NCBI RefSeq assembly: GCF_001015195.1 | Contig: NZ_LDES01000024.1 | Span: 124,001-188,000 of the forward strand | Direction of reading: 5' to 3' | DNA: 64,000 bases | Source: Sphingomonas sp. Y57 | GTDB lineage: Bacteria > Pseudomonadota > Alphaproteobacteria > Sphingomonadales > Sphingomonadaceae | In this document: positions 9,321 through 17,635 of the stretch, in pieces | Layout: the number at the start of each line of letters is the position of its first letter | How positions within the stretch are numbered: the stretch's first letter is position 1 | Program-made: the position numbers and the translations under genes | Notes under the pieces: generated by a model | What the model was told of the DNA's origin: nothing | The model's input: the letters and a program-made list of their open reading frames with translations, nothing else | The model's database searches: none

Positions 9321-9821
9321 TCAGGCTTCGCCCGCCGGCTGCGATTCGGCGAGGGCGTTCTGCTGCTCGGCCTGCTGCATGTAGAGCGCGCCGAAATCGA
9401 TCGGCTCGAGCACCAGCGACGGGAAGTTGCCGTCGCGAATCGCATCGGCGGCGACGCGGCGCGCGAAGGGGAAGAGCAGGCGGGGCGCCTCGGCCAGCAG
9501 GAAGGGGGGGATGTGCTCCTCGGGCACGTTGCGGATGCCGAACAGGCCGGCATAGACCAGCTCGACGACATAGGCGGTCAGCTCGCCCTGGGTCGCCTTG
9601 ATCTCGATCTTGAGCGCGACCTCGTAGACGTCCTCGCCCGCGAGTTGCGAGCCGATGTTGAACTGGACGTCGATCTTCGGCTGCTCGGGCGCCTGATAGA
9701 TGCCGGGCGCGCTCGGATTCTCGAACGAGAGATCCTTCACATATTGGGCGATCAGCGCCACCTGCGGCAGATGGTCCTCGCCGTTGGTCAGCGTGTCGGC
9801 GGCGCCCGTTTCATCACTCAT
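9321..9821 (-). CDS. secB: Protein-export chaperone SecB
   Basis: Tetrameric cytosolic chaperone that keeps preproteins unfolded and delivers them to SecA. 166 residues from MSDETGAADTL, preceded by GGAAAG. Family motifs are ALIAQYVKDLSFENPSAP, VQFNIGSQ, YEVALKIEIKA, ELVYAGLFGI and APRLLFPFARRVAADAIRDG. The acidic N-terminus and Gln/Glu-rich tail are usual. Longer upstream extensions of the frame lie in the divergent promoter region and lack a ribosome-binding site. It is divergent from the Tim44-domain gene, a conserved alphaproteobacterial arrangement. Confidence 0.97.
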   Translation of the reverse strand: MSDETGAADTLTNGEDHLPQVALIAQYVKDLSFENPSAPGIYQAPEQPKIDVQFNIGSQLAGEDVYEVALKIEIKATQGELTAYVVELVYAGLFGIRNVPEEHIPPFLLAEAPRLLFPFARRVAADAIRDGNFPSLVLEPIDFGALYMQQAEQQNALAESQPAGEA

Positions 9822-10073
9822 CGTCTGTCTTTCCGTCGAAAGTGGGGGCCGGGCGCGCGGGCTTTCGACCGCGTCCGGCAAATGCGTTCCGCGCCTAGCA
9901 GGCGGGAAGGAACGGAGCAATGGCGGGCGTGCGGCGTCCTGGCGCCGCACCCCGGAACGATCGCTGCGACGGCAGGGAACCTCCATCGCGTCCGCGAGTC
10001 ATTTGAATATTGCCGCCATTGTCCCTATGTTGGATGCCCGGCAGTGTTTTGGCGGCAGCGTATTGGAGGCCCG

Positions 10074-10724
10074 GTGACCACGATTGTCATTCTTGCGATG
10101 GTATTTCTTTTCGTCGCGTTCCGTCTGTGGAGCGTGCTGGGCCGTCGCACTGGGCATGAACAGACGATCGCACGTCCGGCCGAGGCCGCTCCCGCGCCGA
10201 TCGGGGCCGGTCGGTCGCTGCCCGAAAACGCCACTCCCGCCCTCCCGGCCAAGCCGGCTGTGGTCGAGCCCCGTGCGGAAGCCGGGGTCCGCGCGATCCA
10301 ATCGGCTGACGGCAGCTTCGATGCCGCCCAGTTCCTGGAAGGCGCGCGTTCGGCCTATCGCATGATCCTCGAAGCCTATTGGCGCGGGGACGAGGAAGCG
10401 CTTCGGCGCCTGACCGACGACGACGTCTATGAGGCGTTCGCTGCCGCGATCGCCGAGCGCCGCGAAGCGAACGAGGTGCTCGACAACCGCCTGGTGTCGA
10501 TCGAAAGCGCCGTGATCGAGCAGGCGCGCATGAATGGGCAGACGGCCAACGTCACCGTCCGCTTCGACGCCGACATCGCGGCGGTGACCCGCGACGGAGA
10601 CGGCAACGTCGTCGCCGGCTCGCTGACCGACGCGGTTCCGACGCACGATGTCTGGACCTTCAGCAGGCACGTCCGTTCCGACGATCCGAACTGGACCCTG
10701 GTCGAAACCGACGAGGCAGCGTGA
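10074..10724 (+). CDS. Tim44-like domain protein, membrane-anchored
   Basis: 216 residues from GTG 10074, which has TGGAGG six bases upstream. An N-terminal membrane anchor (residues 2-20, VILAMVFLFVAFRLWSVLG) is followed by a Pro/Ala-rich linker. The C-terminal domain (about 85-216: FLEGARSAYRMILEAYWRGD, LTDDDVYEAFAAAI, WTFSRHVRSDDPNWTLVET) is of the Tim44/TimA type, probably facing the cytoplasm. TimA-like proteins are implicated in membrane-protein handling in alphaproteobacteria. The precise role here is inferred. The stop overlaps the mltA start as GTGA. Confidence 0.85.
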   Translation: MTTIVILAMVFLFVAFRLWSVLGRRTGHEQTIARPAEAAPAPIGAGRSLPENATPALPAKPAVVEPRAEAGVRAIQSADGSFDAAQFLEGARSAYRMILEAYWRGDEEALRRLTDDDVYEAFAAAIAERREANEVLDNRLVSIESAVIEQARMNGQTANVTVRFDADIAAVTRDGDGNVVAGSLTDAVPTHDVWTFSRHVRSDDPNWTLVETDEAA

Positions 10725-11968
10725 TCCGCCGTCTTTGCGCGGGGCTCGCCGGTCTGGCGATGCTCTCCGCCTGTACCGTCGTCCCAACTCCTGGCGGAGT
10801 GCCGCAGCATCGCCCTCCGGCGCATCATCCGCCGCGCCCTGAGCCCGCACCGCCGCCTGTCGTGGCCCCGCCACCGGAGGCCAAGCCGACCAATGCGGCG
10901 GCAAGCGGCGTGCAGCCGGGGCCGGCCTTTGCCAGCTTCGCGATCAATCCCGATGCGGCACGCGCGGCGCTTGCCGCGTTCCGCCTGTCCTGTCCCGGAT
11001 TGCAGCGCCGCGCCGATCAGAGCGGGCTGACCCTTTCGGGCGATTGGTCGCAAGCCTGTACGCAGGCGAGCGGCTGGCCCGATAGGGACGCCGCGGCCTT
11101 CTTCGCCAACCAGCTTGCCGTGGTACGGGTCGGGGACGGCCGTGCCTATGCAACGGGCTACTATGAGCCGGAGATCGCCGGTTCGCGGATGCCCGCCCCC
11201 GGCTTTGACACCCCCATCTACAAGCGACCGCCCGACCTGATCGAGGGCGACCTCGGCGATTTCTTCCCCGAGTTGAAGGGCAAGAAAATCCGCGGAAAGG
11301 TGCAAGGCAGCAAGCTTGTTCCTTATCCTGATCGCGGCCAGATCGAGGATGGGGCCCTGAAGGGGCGGGGGCTGGAGATCGGTTATGCCGCCGATCCGGT
11401 CGAGTTCTTCTTTCTTCAGGTCCAGGGCAGCGGCCGACTCCGGCTGCCCGACGGATCGGTGATGCGGATCGGCTATGACGGCCAGAACGGTCGCGAATAT
11501 GTCGGTATCGGTAAGCTCATGCGCGATCGCGGGTTGCTCGGTCCCGGCCAGCTCTCGATGCAGGGCGTCATGGCGTGGCTGCGCGCCAACCCCGTCGAGG
11601 GTGACGCGATCATGCGCGAGAACAAGAGCTGGGTCTTCTTTCGCGAGCTCACCGGCCCCGGTCCGGTCGGCGCGATGAACGTGGCCGTGACCGGAAGGGT
11701 GACGGTGGCCGCCGATCCTGCCTTCGTGCCGCTGGGCGCGCCGGTGATCCTGCAGCTCGACCGACCCGAGGCCAACGGCCTTTGGGTCGCGCAGGATACG
11801 GGTGGCGCGATCAAGGGCGCCAACCGTTTCGATACTTTCTGGGGCGCCGGCGAGGAAGCGCGCACCATTGCCGGCGGCATGAGCGGACGCGGCCAGGCCT
11901 GGCTGCTGATTCCTCGCGCGGCGGCGGCGCGGCTGGCGGAGCAGCGTGACCCGGCGGCTCGATCCTGA
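10721..11968 (+). CDS. mltA: Membrane-bound lytic murein transglycosylase A
   Basis: Lipoprotein that cleaves the MurNAc-GlcNAc bond to 1,6-anhydromuropeptides. 415 residues from GTG 10721. The lipobox is LSAC with Cys18, followed by a Pro-rich stretch. The MltA barrel (RAYATGYYEPEIAGSR, TPIYKRPPDL) is followed by the C-terminal 3D domain (LWVAQDTGGAIKGANRFDTF), whose aspartates form the active site, then FWGAGEEA. It overlaps both neighbours (Tim44-like upstream, Smr downstream), so the three are translated together. Confidence 0.95.
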   Translation: MIRRLCAGLAGLAMLSACTVVPTPGGVPQHRPPAHHPPRPEPAPPPVVAPPPEAKPTNAAASGVQPGPAFASFAINPDAARAALAAFRLSCPGLQRRADQSGLTLSGDWSQACTQASGWPDRDAAAFFANQLAVVRVGDGRAYATGYYEPEIAGSRMPAPGFDTPIYKRPPDLIEGDLGDFFPELKGKKIRGKVQGSKLVPYPDRGQIEDGALKGRGLEIGYAADPVEFFFLQVQGSGRLRLPDGSVMRIGYDGQNGREYVGIGKLMRDRGLLGPGQLSMQGVMAWLRANPVEGDAIMRENKSWVFFRELTGPGPVGAMNVAVTGRVTVAADPAFVPLGAPVILQLDRPEANGLWVAQDTGGAIKGANRFDTFWGAGEEARTIAGGMSGRGQAWLLIPRAAAARLAEQRDPAARS

Positions 11969-12530
11969 CGAAGCCGCGCTCTGGCAGCGCGTGACCGCGA
12001 CGGTCCGGCCGATCGCCCGCAGGACATCCAAACCACATTCCGCCGATAGCGGGGCTGGCAGCGCGCCGGTTGCTCCACCGCCGCCGCCGGCGAAAATGAA
12101 GGGCCGCGTGCCGCCGCTGCGCGTACCGGCCGCGACGCCAGTCACCCAGCAGAAGCCGCTCGCCGACAGCCTCGATGGCGGTTGGGACCGGCGGCTGCGG
12201 CGCGGCGTGACCCAGCCCGACTGGACGATCGACCTGCACGGCCACACGCTCGACAGCGCGCAGCGCCTGCTTGACCGCGTGCTCGATCAGGCCGTCGCTG
12301 AGGGAGTCCGCGTGCTGCTGCTGATCACCGGCAAGCCGCCACGCGACGACGATCGCGGGGTCGACGGCCGGCCGCGCCGAGGATTGATTCGAGCGTCTAT
12401 CGGCAACTGGCTGCAAAGTTCGCGCCACGCCGCCCGGATCGCTGCCGTCCGCAATGCGCACCCGCGCCATGGCGGCACGGGTGCGCTCTACCTGATCCTC
12501 CGCCGCGACCGGGAGGATGGCGTTCTTTAG
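11946..12530 (+). CDS. Smr-domain protein (possible nuclease)
   Basis: 194 residues from GTG 11946, overlapping mltA by 23 nt. The N-terminal half is a basic, Pro-rich linker. The C-terminal Smr domain shows the IDLHGHTLDSAQRLL signature, VLLLITGK and the RHGGTGALYLILRR end typical of DNA/RNA-nicking Smr domains. Its partner and substrate in alphaproteobacteria are unknown. It is convergent with the MFS gene, with the stop codons overlapping by 4 nt, so the two 3' ends interfere directly. Confidence 0.88.
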   Translation: MTRRLDPDEAALWQRVTATVRPIARRTSKPHSADSGAGSAPVAPPPPPAKMKGRVPPLRVPAATPVTQQKPLADSLDGGWDRRLRRGVTQPDWTIDLHGHTLDSAQRLLDRVLDQAVAEGVRVLLLITGKPPRDDDRGVDGRPRRGLIRASIGNWLQSSRHAARIAAVRNAHPRHGGTGALYLILRRDREDGVL

Positions 12531-13726
12531 GCGGAGGCGCTTGTCGCTCGGTTGCCGAGCCGGTCGAGCGCGAGCCAAGTTGCCAGAGGCATTGTGAGGC
12601 AGAATGTCGCCAGCGGCCATATGCCGTCGGCGGGCAACAGCAGCATCAAGCCCGTCCCGACGGCTCCTGCGATCAGCCCTTCGAGGCAGTAATGGAGGGC
12701 CGTCGCCAATCCGGCCCTGTCGCCGAACGACGCCAGCGCGCCGTTGGCGGTGACCGAAACGGCAAGGACGATACCGATTGCGGCGATCCACATCGGTGCC
12801 AGCAACGCCCAGGGCTGAGGCACCGCCGCCCCCTGCGCGGCGACCAGCAGCGCGCCACCCATTCCCATGAGGAGCATCGCCCGGCGTAGCGAGGTTTCTA
12901 TGCCCCAGCGGGCGATGTGCGGCCGCAGGCAGCGCCCCGCAATGATCATCATGGCCGCGACGCTGGCGAAACAAAGGCTGAATGCCAGTTCGGACAGCCC
13001 GACGCGTGTGACCAGAATGCGTGGCGCGGTAGAGAAGAACACGAAGAATCCGCCCAGCGCGGTCGCGAAACCGAGCGTGTAGGTGCGAAAGGCGCGATCG
13101 CGCAGGATCGGCCAGGGATCGTGCGATCCGGCTTTCGCCGGTGTCCGTGTTTCGGGCCAGCGCAGCCAGGCGTGCAGAGTCGCGACAGCGCCGAGTCCCG
13201 CGAGGAGAAGAAAGATGGCGCGCCATCCCAGCCCCCGCATGAGGACAGCGCCGAGGATCGGCCCCAGCGCCGGCACGAAAGCCAGTATCGCGCCGAACAG
13301 GCCATAGATGGTCGCGCCTTCAGGGCGATCGGCGAAGACGTCACGCACTGTCGCGAAGGCCGCCACCAGCATCGCCGCCGCCCCGCAGGCCTGCAGCAGG
13401 CGAAGCAGGAGGAAGGGTACGGCGGACGTGCTGACGGCGAGCCCAAGGGATGCCAGCGTAAAGAGCAGGCCGCCCGCCAGAACGACCGGCCGCCGGCCAA
13501 CATGATCGGACAGCGGGCCGAACAGAAGCTGGCCCGTCCCGAGCAGCACCAGATAGACGGAAAGGGTGAGCTGGATCATCTCGGCCGAGCTGCCGAGCGC
13601 GGACGGCATCGACGGGATCACGGGCAGGTAGATGTCCAAGGCGAGCGACGCGAGCACGTCGAACGGCGCCATGAGGATGAGCGAGGCCGTGAGGCCATGG
13701 CGCCACGGATGGAAGTGATTCTGCAT
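12527..13726 (-). CDS. MFS drug exporter of the Bcr/CflA class, CmlA/FloR-like
   Basis: Inner-membrane proton antiporter, 399 residues, about 12 hydrophobic segments. From memory of the CmlA and FloR chloramphenicol/florfenicol exporters, the match is strong along the whole protein: APFDVLASLALDIYLPVIP, MIQLTLSVYLVLLGTGQLLF, GPLSDHVGRRPVVL, LLRLLQACGAAAMLVAAFAT, FFVFFSTAPRIL and APMWIAAIGIVLAVSVTANG. It sits alone, unlinked to any mobile element or integron. Substrate is inferred; amphenicols are the first guess, but a native chromosomal pump may have other substrates. Confidence 0.85.
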   Translation of the reverse strand: MQNHFHPWRHGLTASLILMAPFDVLASLALDIYLPVIPSMPSALGSSAEMIQLTLSVYLVLLGTGQLLFGPLSDHVGRRPVVLAGGLLFTLASLGLAVSTSAVPFLLLRLLQACGAAAMLVAAFATVRDVFADRPEGATIYGLFGAILAFVPALGPILGAVLMRGLGWRAIFLLLAGLGAVATLHAWLRWPETRTPAKAGSHDPWPILRDRAFRTYTLGFATALGGFFVFFSTAPRILVTRVGLSELAFSLCFASVAAMMIIAGRCLRPHIARWGIETSLRRAMLLMGMGGALLVAAQGAAVPQPWALLAPMWIAAIGIVLAVSVTANGALASFGDRAGLATALHYCLEGLIAGAVGTGLMLLLPADGIWPLATFCLTMPLATWLALDRLGNRATSASA

Positions 13727-13877
13727 GAAAGGGCTCCGCGAGGGGGAAATCCCGGCGGCGTCCGTGGAGCGCCGCGGCGACGTGACACAGCAGGTCAGTC
13801 GGCGCGGCGGGCTATCGTGCCGTCTTGGTGCCCTTGAACATGGCCGGCACTATGCCATCGCGGCAGTCACAGGGAAA

Positions 13878-13906
13878 GGCCGTGCCGCCTCCAGGTCGGC
13901 ACGGCC
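13878..13906 (-). terminator. Probable Rho-independent terminator
   Basis: A perfect 10-bp GC-rich stem (GGCCGTGCCG / CGGCACGGCC) with a 9-nt loop, followed on the minus strand by TTTCCC. It lies about 80 bp downstream of the glycine-rich gene on that strand. A second 9-bp dyad, CGCGGGACG / CGTCCCGCG, at 13936-13963 lies between the gene and this hairpin. The 260-bp gap 13727-13987 shows nothing else. Confidence 0.55.
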
Positions 13907-13987
13907 TCCTCGGGCCTGATGAACAGGGCCGATGGCGCGGGACGTCGGGGGGCGCGTCCCGCGTGTCAGATCCCCTTTCTCGGCATG

Positions 13988-14830
13988 TCAGTTCTTCGCC
14001 GCCTCGGCCGAGCGGTGCTGGTCCTTCGCCGTCTTCTTGACCTCGCCCTTGCCCATGGCGGAGACGAGGACGTTGCCCGACCCGTTGAAATTGGCCGCGG
14101 GCAACGTCGCGGTAGTGTCGCCGACCTGCATTACCACCGACTGAACGGTGCCGCGCGCGGTGGAGCGGACATCTTGTACCGTGCCGATCGCCCGGCCGCG
14201 GGCGTCCTGCACCAGCATGCCGGGCGCGACGTCGAAGCTGCCGGCTGCATTAGCGGCGGCGCTGCCCGCGAGCGCGAGCTGGCCCAGGCTACCCGAGGCG
14301 TTGCCGGCAAGGTTGCCCGATCCGGCAGCGCTGCCGTGCCCCGTGGAGGCCGCGGTCGCGGCGCTTCCCGCCGTAGCGCCGGCGAGGCCCGTGGCCTGAC
14401 CCACGGTGGAGCGCGCCGTCGAGGCGACCCCGCCGACCGCTCCGCGCACGGTGTCGGTGCCGACGAGCTGGGCATCGGCGCTGCCGCCGGCCGAGCCGGT
14501 GGCGCCGGCGGTGGCGTTGTTGATCGTGCCGCCCAGGCTGCCGTCGGCCTGGCCGTTGCCCGAAACCTTGCCGCTGCGGCGGTCGACCTTCCCGTTGCCG
14601 CGCGCCGAGACGGCGCTGCCGGCACTGCCGGTCACGTCGGAGCCGAGCCGGCCGACGTTGCCGCCCAGACTTCCCGAGCCGCCCAGCGTGCCGCCGACCA
14701 TGCCGCCGACCCCGCCGAGGCCGCCACCCAGTCCACCGCCCAGACCGCCACCACCCAGAAGCTGGGCCGACGCCGGAGTGGCCATGATTGCGAGCGCGGT
14801 GATCGCGCTGCCCCAGAACATCGTCTTCAT
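13988..14830 (-). CDS. Secreted glycine/alanine-rich protein of unknown function
   Basis: 280 residues from MKTMFWG. The signal peptide probably ends at ATPASAQ. A long low-complexity body follows, with GGGLGGGLGGGLGG near the N-terminus and then Gly/Ala/Ser/Thr-rich segments. A short beta-type module near the C-terminus (FDVAPGMLVQDARGRAIGTV, then VQSVVMQVGDTTATLPAANF) looks like a PRC-barrel-like fold. It ends in a Lys-rich tail. It lies on the same strand as the secreted protease upstream, 109 bp away. A matrix or surface role, or a protease substrate, is possible but not shown. Confidence 0.7.
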   Translation of the reverse strand: MKTMFWGSAITALAIMATPASAQLLGGGGLGGGLGGGLGGVGGMVGGTLGGSGSLGGNVGRLGSDVTGSAGSAVSARGNGKVDRRSGKVSGNGQADGSLGGTINNATAGATGSAGGSADAQLVGTDTVRGAVGGVASTARSTVGQATGLAGATAGSAATAASTGHGSAAGSGNLAGNASGSLGQLALAGSAAANAAGSFDVAPGMLVQDARGRAIGTVQDVRSTARGTVQSVVMQVGDTTATLPAANFNGSGNVLVSAMGKGEVKKTAKDQHRSAEAAKN

Positions 14831-14939
14831 CGCACTTGTCCTTTCCCTTGTGGGCGGCATCGATGCCGCTCGCAAAGGCAACGGGAGGAACCGGGCTTTT
14901 CATCCCCGGCTACGAAGAAAATTTAATTCCGTTTCAGTT

Positions 14940-16208
14940 TCAATATGTTGCGCAGCTGCCGCAGACGATGCCGCGTCCCGTCAACCGCCCTTTTCCGCGC
15001 GCTTCGGCCGCCAGCAGGGCGATCGCGCGGGGCCGTGCCGGGCGGCCCTCCGCTGCCGCCAGCCGGGCGAGCCGACCGGTGACGAAGGGGGCGGCATAGG
15101 ATGTGCCGCGCACCATCCTGGTTCCGCCGGCTGCCGTCGCCGCGCGGAAGCCCGCGCCGGGGGCCGCGAAATCGAGATGGCGCGCCTTGCCCGCCTCGAT
15201 CAGCGGGCGTCCGCGCGCGTCCACGCCGGTGACCGCGATCACCTGCGGATAGGAGGCGGGGTAGGCGGGCGGGGCCGCCGCCCCATCATTGCCGACCGCT
15301 GCGACGATCAGCATCCCGCGCTGGTCGGCGGCGGCTATGGCGCGGGCGAGGAGCGGATTGTCGGGGCCGGCGAGGCTGATGTTCACGACCGCGACGCCGC
15401 TCGTCGCGAACCAGCCCAGCGCGCGGGCGATGGCAAGCGCGCTGCCGCCCTTCGGATCACGCCCGAATATGTCGGCCGCCAGCAGGCGGCTCTGCGGGGA
15501 TACGCCGCGCACTGCGCCGCGCCCGACGAGGATCGACGCTATCGCGGTGGCGTGATCGCCGGGCGCAGGGGCGCCTGCCGCGAAACCGCGCTGGACGATG
15601 CCGGCAGGCAGGGCCGGATGCGCCGCGACCCCGCCATCGATCATCCCGATCGAAGCGCCGGGGCCGCTTGATGCGGCCGGGGAGACTCCGCCATCGCGGC
15701 TGGGCGTGCCGCCGCTCGGTTGATAGACGGGGTTGGACTGGACCTCGGTATCGGGAAGAAGTTGGCGAAGCCGGCGCTCGGCACGAGCCAGGCTCAGGCC
15801 GAAGGGCGTCCGTAGCCGGGCGGTGCGAATGCCGAGCCCTTCGATCACATCCTGTTCGGCCAGGGTGAAGCCGGCGGTCACGGCCGTCTGCAAAGCCTGG
15901 GCCGTGGCGTCGATCAGGATCAGTTCGCCTCTCACCGCGGGATCGCCGCGCGCGTCGATGTCCAGTGCGTCCGAATGTTGCCGGACCAGCGCATCGAGCC
16001 GCACGATACGTTGGCGCGCCAGCCGATCGACCATTTCTCCGGTGCGGTCGACCGTGTCCGACAGCGCGGTGCCGACCGTGCCGCCGAGCCTGTCTAGACC
16101 CTGCGTCGCCTGGCCGACCGCGCCACCGACTGGCGGCAACAGCTGCGCGACAGCAGCGCCGGCCAAGGCGGCCAGCATCGCTGCCATCATCGTCCTGACA
16201 AATCGCAT
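14940..16208 (-). CDS. Secreted S8 family (subtilisin-like) serine protease
   Basis: 422 residues from MRFVRTMMAAMLAALAGAAV, a signal peptide ending near Gln22. A 160-residue N-terminal pro-like region precedes the catalytic domain. The triad is Asp191 (IGMIDGGV), His219 (GDHATAIASILVG) and Ser370 (RGTSYAAPF), with oxyanion Asn307 in AAVGNDG. The catalytic domain is short and compact. Upstream ATGs in frame would disrupt the signal peptide. The gene is divergent from an ECF sigma factor over a 131-bp region with a dyad, so sigma-dependent control is likely. Confidence 0.9.
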   Translation of the reverse strand: MRFVRTMMAAMLAALAGAAVAQLLPPVGGAVGQATQGLDRLGGTVGTALSDTVDRTGEMVDRLARQRIVRLDALVRQHSDALDIDARGDPAVRGELILIDATAQALQTAVTAGFTLAEQDVIEGLGIRTARLRTPFGLSLARAERRLRQLLPDTEVQSNPVYQPSGGTPSRDGGVSPAASSGPGASIGMIDGGVAAHPALPAGIVQRGFAAGAPAPGDHATAIASILVGRGAVRGVSPQSRLLAADIFGRDPKGGSALAIARALGWFATSGVAVVNISLAGPDNPLLARAIAAADQRGMLIVAAVGNDGAAAPPAYPASYPQVIAVTGVDARGRPLIEAGKARHLDFAAPGAGFRAATAAGGTRMVRGTSYAAPFVTGRLARLAAAEGRPARPRAIALLAAEARGKGRLTGRGIVCGSCATY

Positions 16209-16269
16209 CGGGATCGACTTCCTTTCACGGCCGTTATGATCAACGGATTTCATCGCATCGGGTTGCATG

Positions 16270-16301
16270 GGATGAAACGGGCGGGATCATCCGTTTCATC
16301 C
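16270..16301. promoter_or_regulatory. Perfect 11-bp inverted repeat in the sigma/protease divergent region
   Basis: GGATGAAACGG (16270-16280), 10-nt spacer, CCGTTTCATCC (16291-16301). All 11 pairs match. It lies between the divergent protease and ECF sigma genes, 62 nt from the protease start and immediately before the ribosome-binding site that serves the leader ORF. It could be an operator, a pair of back-to-back ECF -35 elements (one per gene), or an RNA hairpin near the sigma start. A related half-site, CGGATTTCATCG, lies about 20 nt to the left. Confidence 0.6.
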
Positions 16302-16313
16302 TGGAGGCGGTAG

Positions 16314-16343
16314 ATGGGACGGCGCAGGGACGCAGCGATGTGA
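16314..16343 (+). CDS. Nine-codon leader ORF ahead of the ECF sigma gene
   Basis: ATG GGA ... ATG TGA encodes MGRRRDAAM. It has the best ribosome-binding site of the region, GGAGG at 16303-16307, six bases before the ATG. Its TGA overlaps the GTG start of the sigma factor (GTGA at 16340-16343). The sigma start itself has only a weak AGGGA. The geometry suggests that ribosomes load on the leader and re-initiate at the sigma gene. Three consecutive Arg codons (CGG CGC AGG) include rare AGG. No homologue can be recognised at this length. Confidence 0.5.
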   Translation: MGRRRDAAM

Positions 16344-16831
16344 CCGAGTTCGAACGTGCGTTGCTGGACTTGCTGCCGCGACTGCGGCGGTTTGCGCGTG
16401 CGCTCGCGATCGATGCCGCTGACGCCGACGACCTTTGCCAGGTCGCGATCGAGCGCGCGCTCAAGGCGGAAGCGCAGTGGGAAAAGGGTAGCAGGCTGGA
16501 CTCATGGATGTACAGGATCATGCGCAATTGCTGGATCGACGAGGTTCGCGCACGCAAGCGCCGGTCGGAGACCTTCGTTGGCGAAGAGGAAGGGCTGGCG
16601 GTGGGCGAAGCCGATGACCGCCGGATCGAGGCGCGGGTCGAACTGGGCCAGGTGGACCGCGCAATGGCCGCCCTGCCGCCCGAGCAACGCGAGGTGATCG
16701 CGCTGATCCTGGTCGAGGGGCTGGCTTATAGGGAAGCGGCCGAGCTGCTCGACCTGCCGATGGGAACGGTCACCTCGCGGCTCGTGCGCGGACGGCAGGC
16801 GCTGATGGAAATGCTGGGAGAAGCGGCATGA
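16340..16831 (+). CDS. ECF-family RNA polymerase sigma factor
   Basis: 163 residues with only regions sigma2 and sigma4. Sigma2 spans about 10-75 (DADDLCQVAIERALKAEAQW, SWMYRIMRNCWIDEVRARKR). Sigma4 spans about 105-155 (MAALPPEQREVIALILVEGL, YREAAELLDLPMGTVTSRLV). The start is GTG 16340; no other start is available in frame. The stop overlaps the next gene as ATGA, the standard sigma/anti-sigma pairing. Likely targets are its own operon and the divergent secreted protease. Confidence 0.92.
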   Translation: MTEFERALLDLLPRLRRFARALAIDAADADDLCQVAIERALKAEAQWEKGSRLDSWMYRIMRNCWIDEVRARKRRSETFVGEEEGLAVGEADDRRIEARVELGQVDRAMAALPPEQREVIALILVEGLAYREAAELLDLPMGTVTSRLVRGRQALMEMLGEAA

Positions 16832-17529
16832 CCGAGGATCAGATCGTCGCTTATGTCGACGGAGAACTCGGCCCGATCGAGGCATTGCGCTTCGAGCGGG
16901 CAATGGAGGCTGACGCCGCCTTGGCTGCTGCGGTAGGGCGGCATCGCGCGTTGCGTGAGCGGATCGCCGACCATTTCGCGCCGGTGGCGGCCGAGGCGAT
17001 CCCCCCACGCCTCGCCGCGACCGTCGACCGCTCGTCGCCCGTCGCCGCCTTCCCGGCCCGGCCCCGCCGCTGGTTCGACAGCGGCGGCCGCTATGCCGCG
17101 ATCGCGGCGACGCTGGTGGCGGGACTCGTCGTCGGACAGATGTTGCCGCGCGGGACCAACGCGCCGGTCGGCGAACAGCGCGGCGCGATCGTGGCGCAGG
17201 GCGCGCTTGCGGCGGCGCTGGACGGCGATCTCGCGGCGGCACCGGGCGACGGCCCCTACCGGATCGGCGTCAGCTTCGTCAGCCGCGACCGGCGCTATTG
17301 CCGCACCTTCAGCAGCGGTGCCGGCGCGGGGCTCGGCTGCCGTGGGCCCGAGGGCTGGGCGCTGGTCCGCTTCGTCGCCGGGACCGGTGGCGAAGGGCAG
17401 GGCGCCTATCGCCAGGCGGGTAGCGCCTCGGCCGACGTGCTCGAGGCGGCGCAGGCGATGATGGCGGGCGACCCGCTCGACGCCGATGCCGAGCGGCGCG
17501 CGCGCGGCTCGGGTTGGCGGCTGCGATGA
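16828..17529 (+). CDS. Anti-sigma factor, single-pass membrane protein
   Basis: 233 residues. The N-terminal cytoplasmic helical part (MTEDQIVAYVDGELGPIEAL...) is an anti-sigma domain of the ChrR/RsiW-like helical type, without a visible zinc-binding HxxxCxxC motif. One membrane segment spans about 89-107 (YAAIAATLVAGLVVGQMLP). The C-terminal periplasmic domain has two cysteines, one in RRYCRTFSS and one in GLGCRGPEGW, that could form a disulfide sensor. Coupled to the sigma gene by a 4-nt overlap. Assignment rests mainly on position and topology. Confidence 0.82.
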   Translation: MTEDQIVAYVDGELGPIEALRFERAMEADAALAAAVGRHRALRERIADHFAPVAAEAIPPRLAATVDRSSPVAAFPARPRRWFDSGGRYAAIAATLVAGLVVGQMLPRGTNAPVGEQRGAIVAQGALAAALDGDLAAAPGDGPYRIGVSFVSRDRRYCRTFSSGAGAGLGCRGPEGWALVRFVAGTGGEGQGAYRQAGSASADVLEAAQAMMAGDPLDADAERRARGSGWRLR

Positions 17530-17635
17530 ACGCAGGCTGACATATCGGGCCGCCATTCGTTGCAATGCTGAAATATGGCGGCAAGGAAAAGGCGCGAGGG
17601 AGGTTCCACGCCCCTCTTGCGGAAGGATATCGCGC

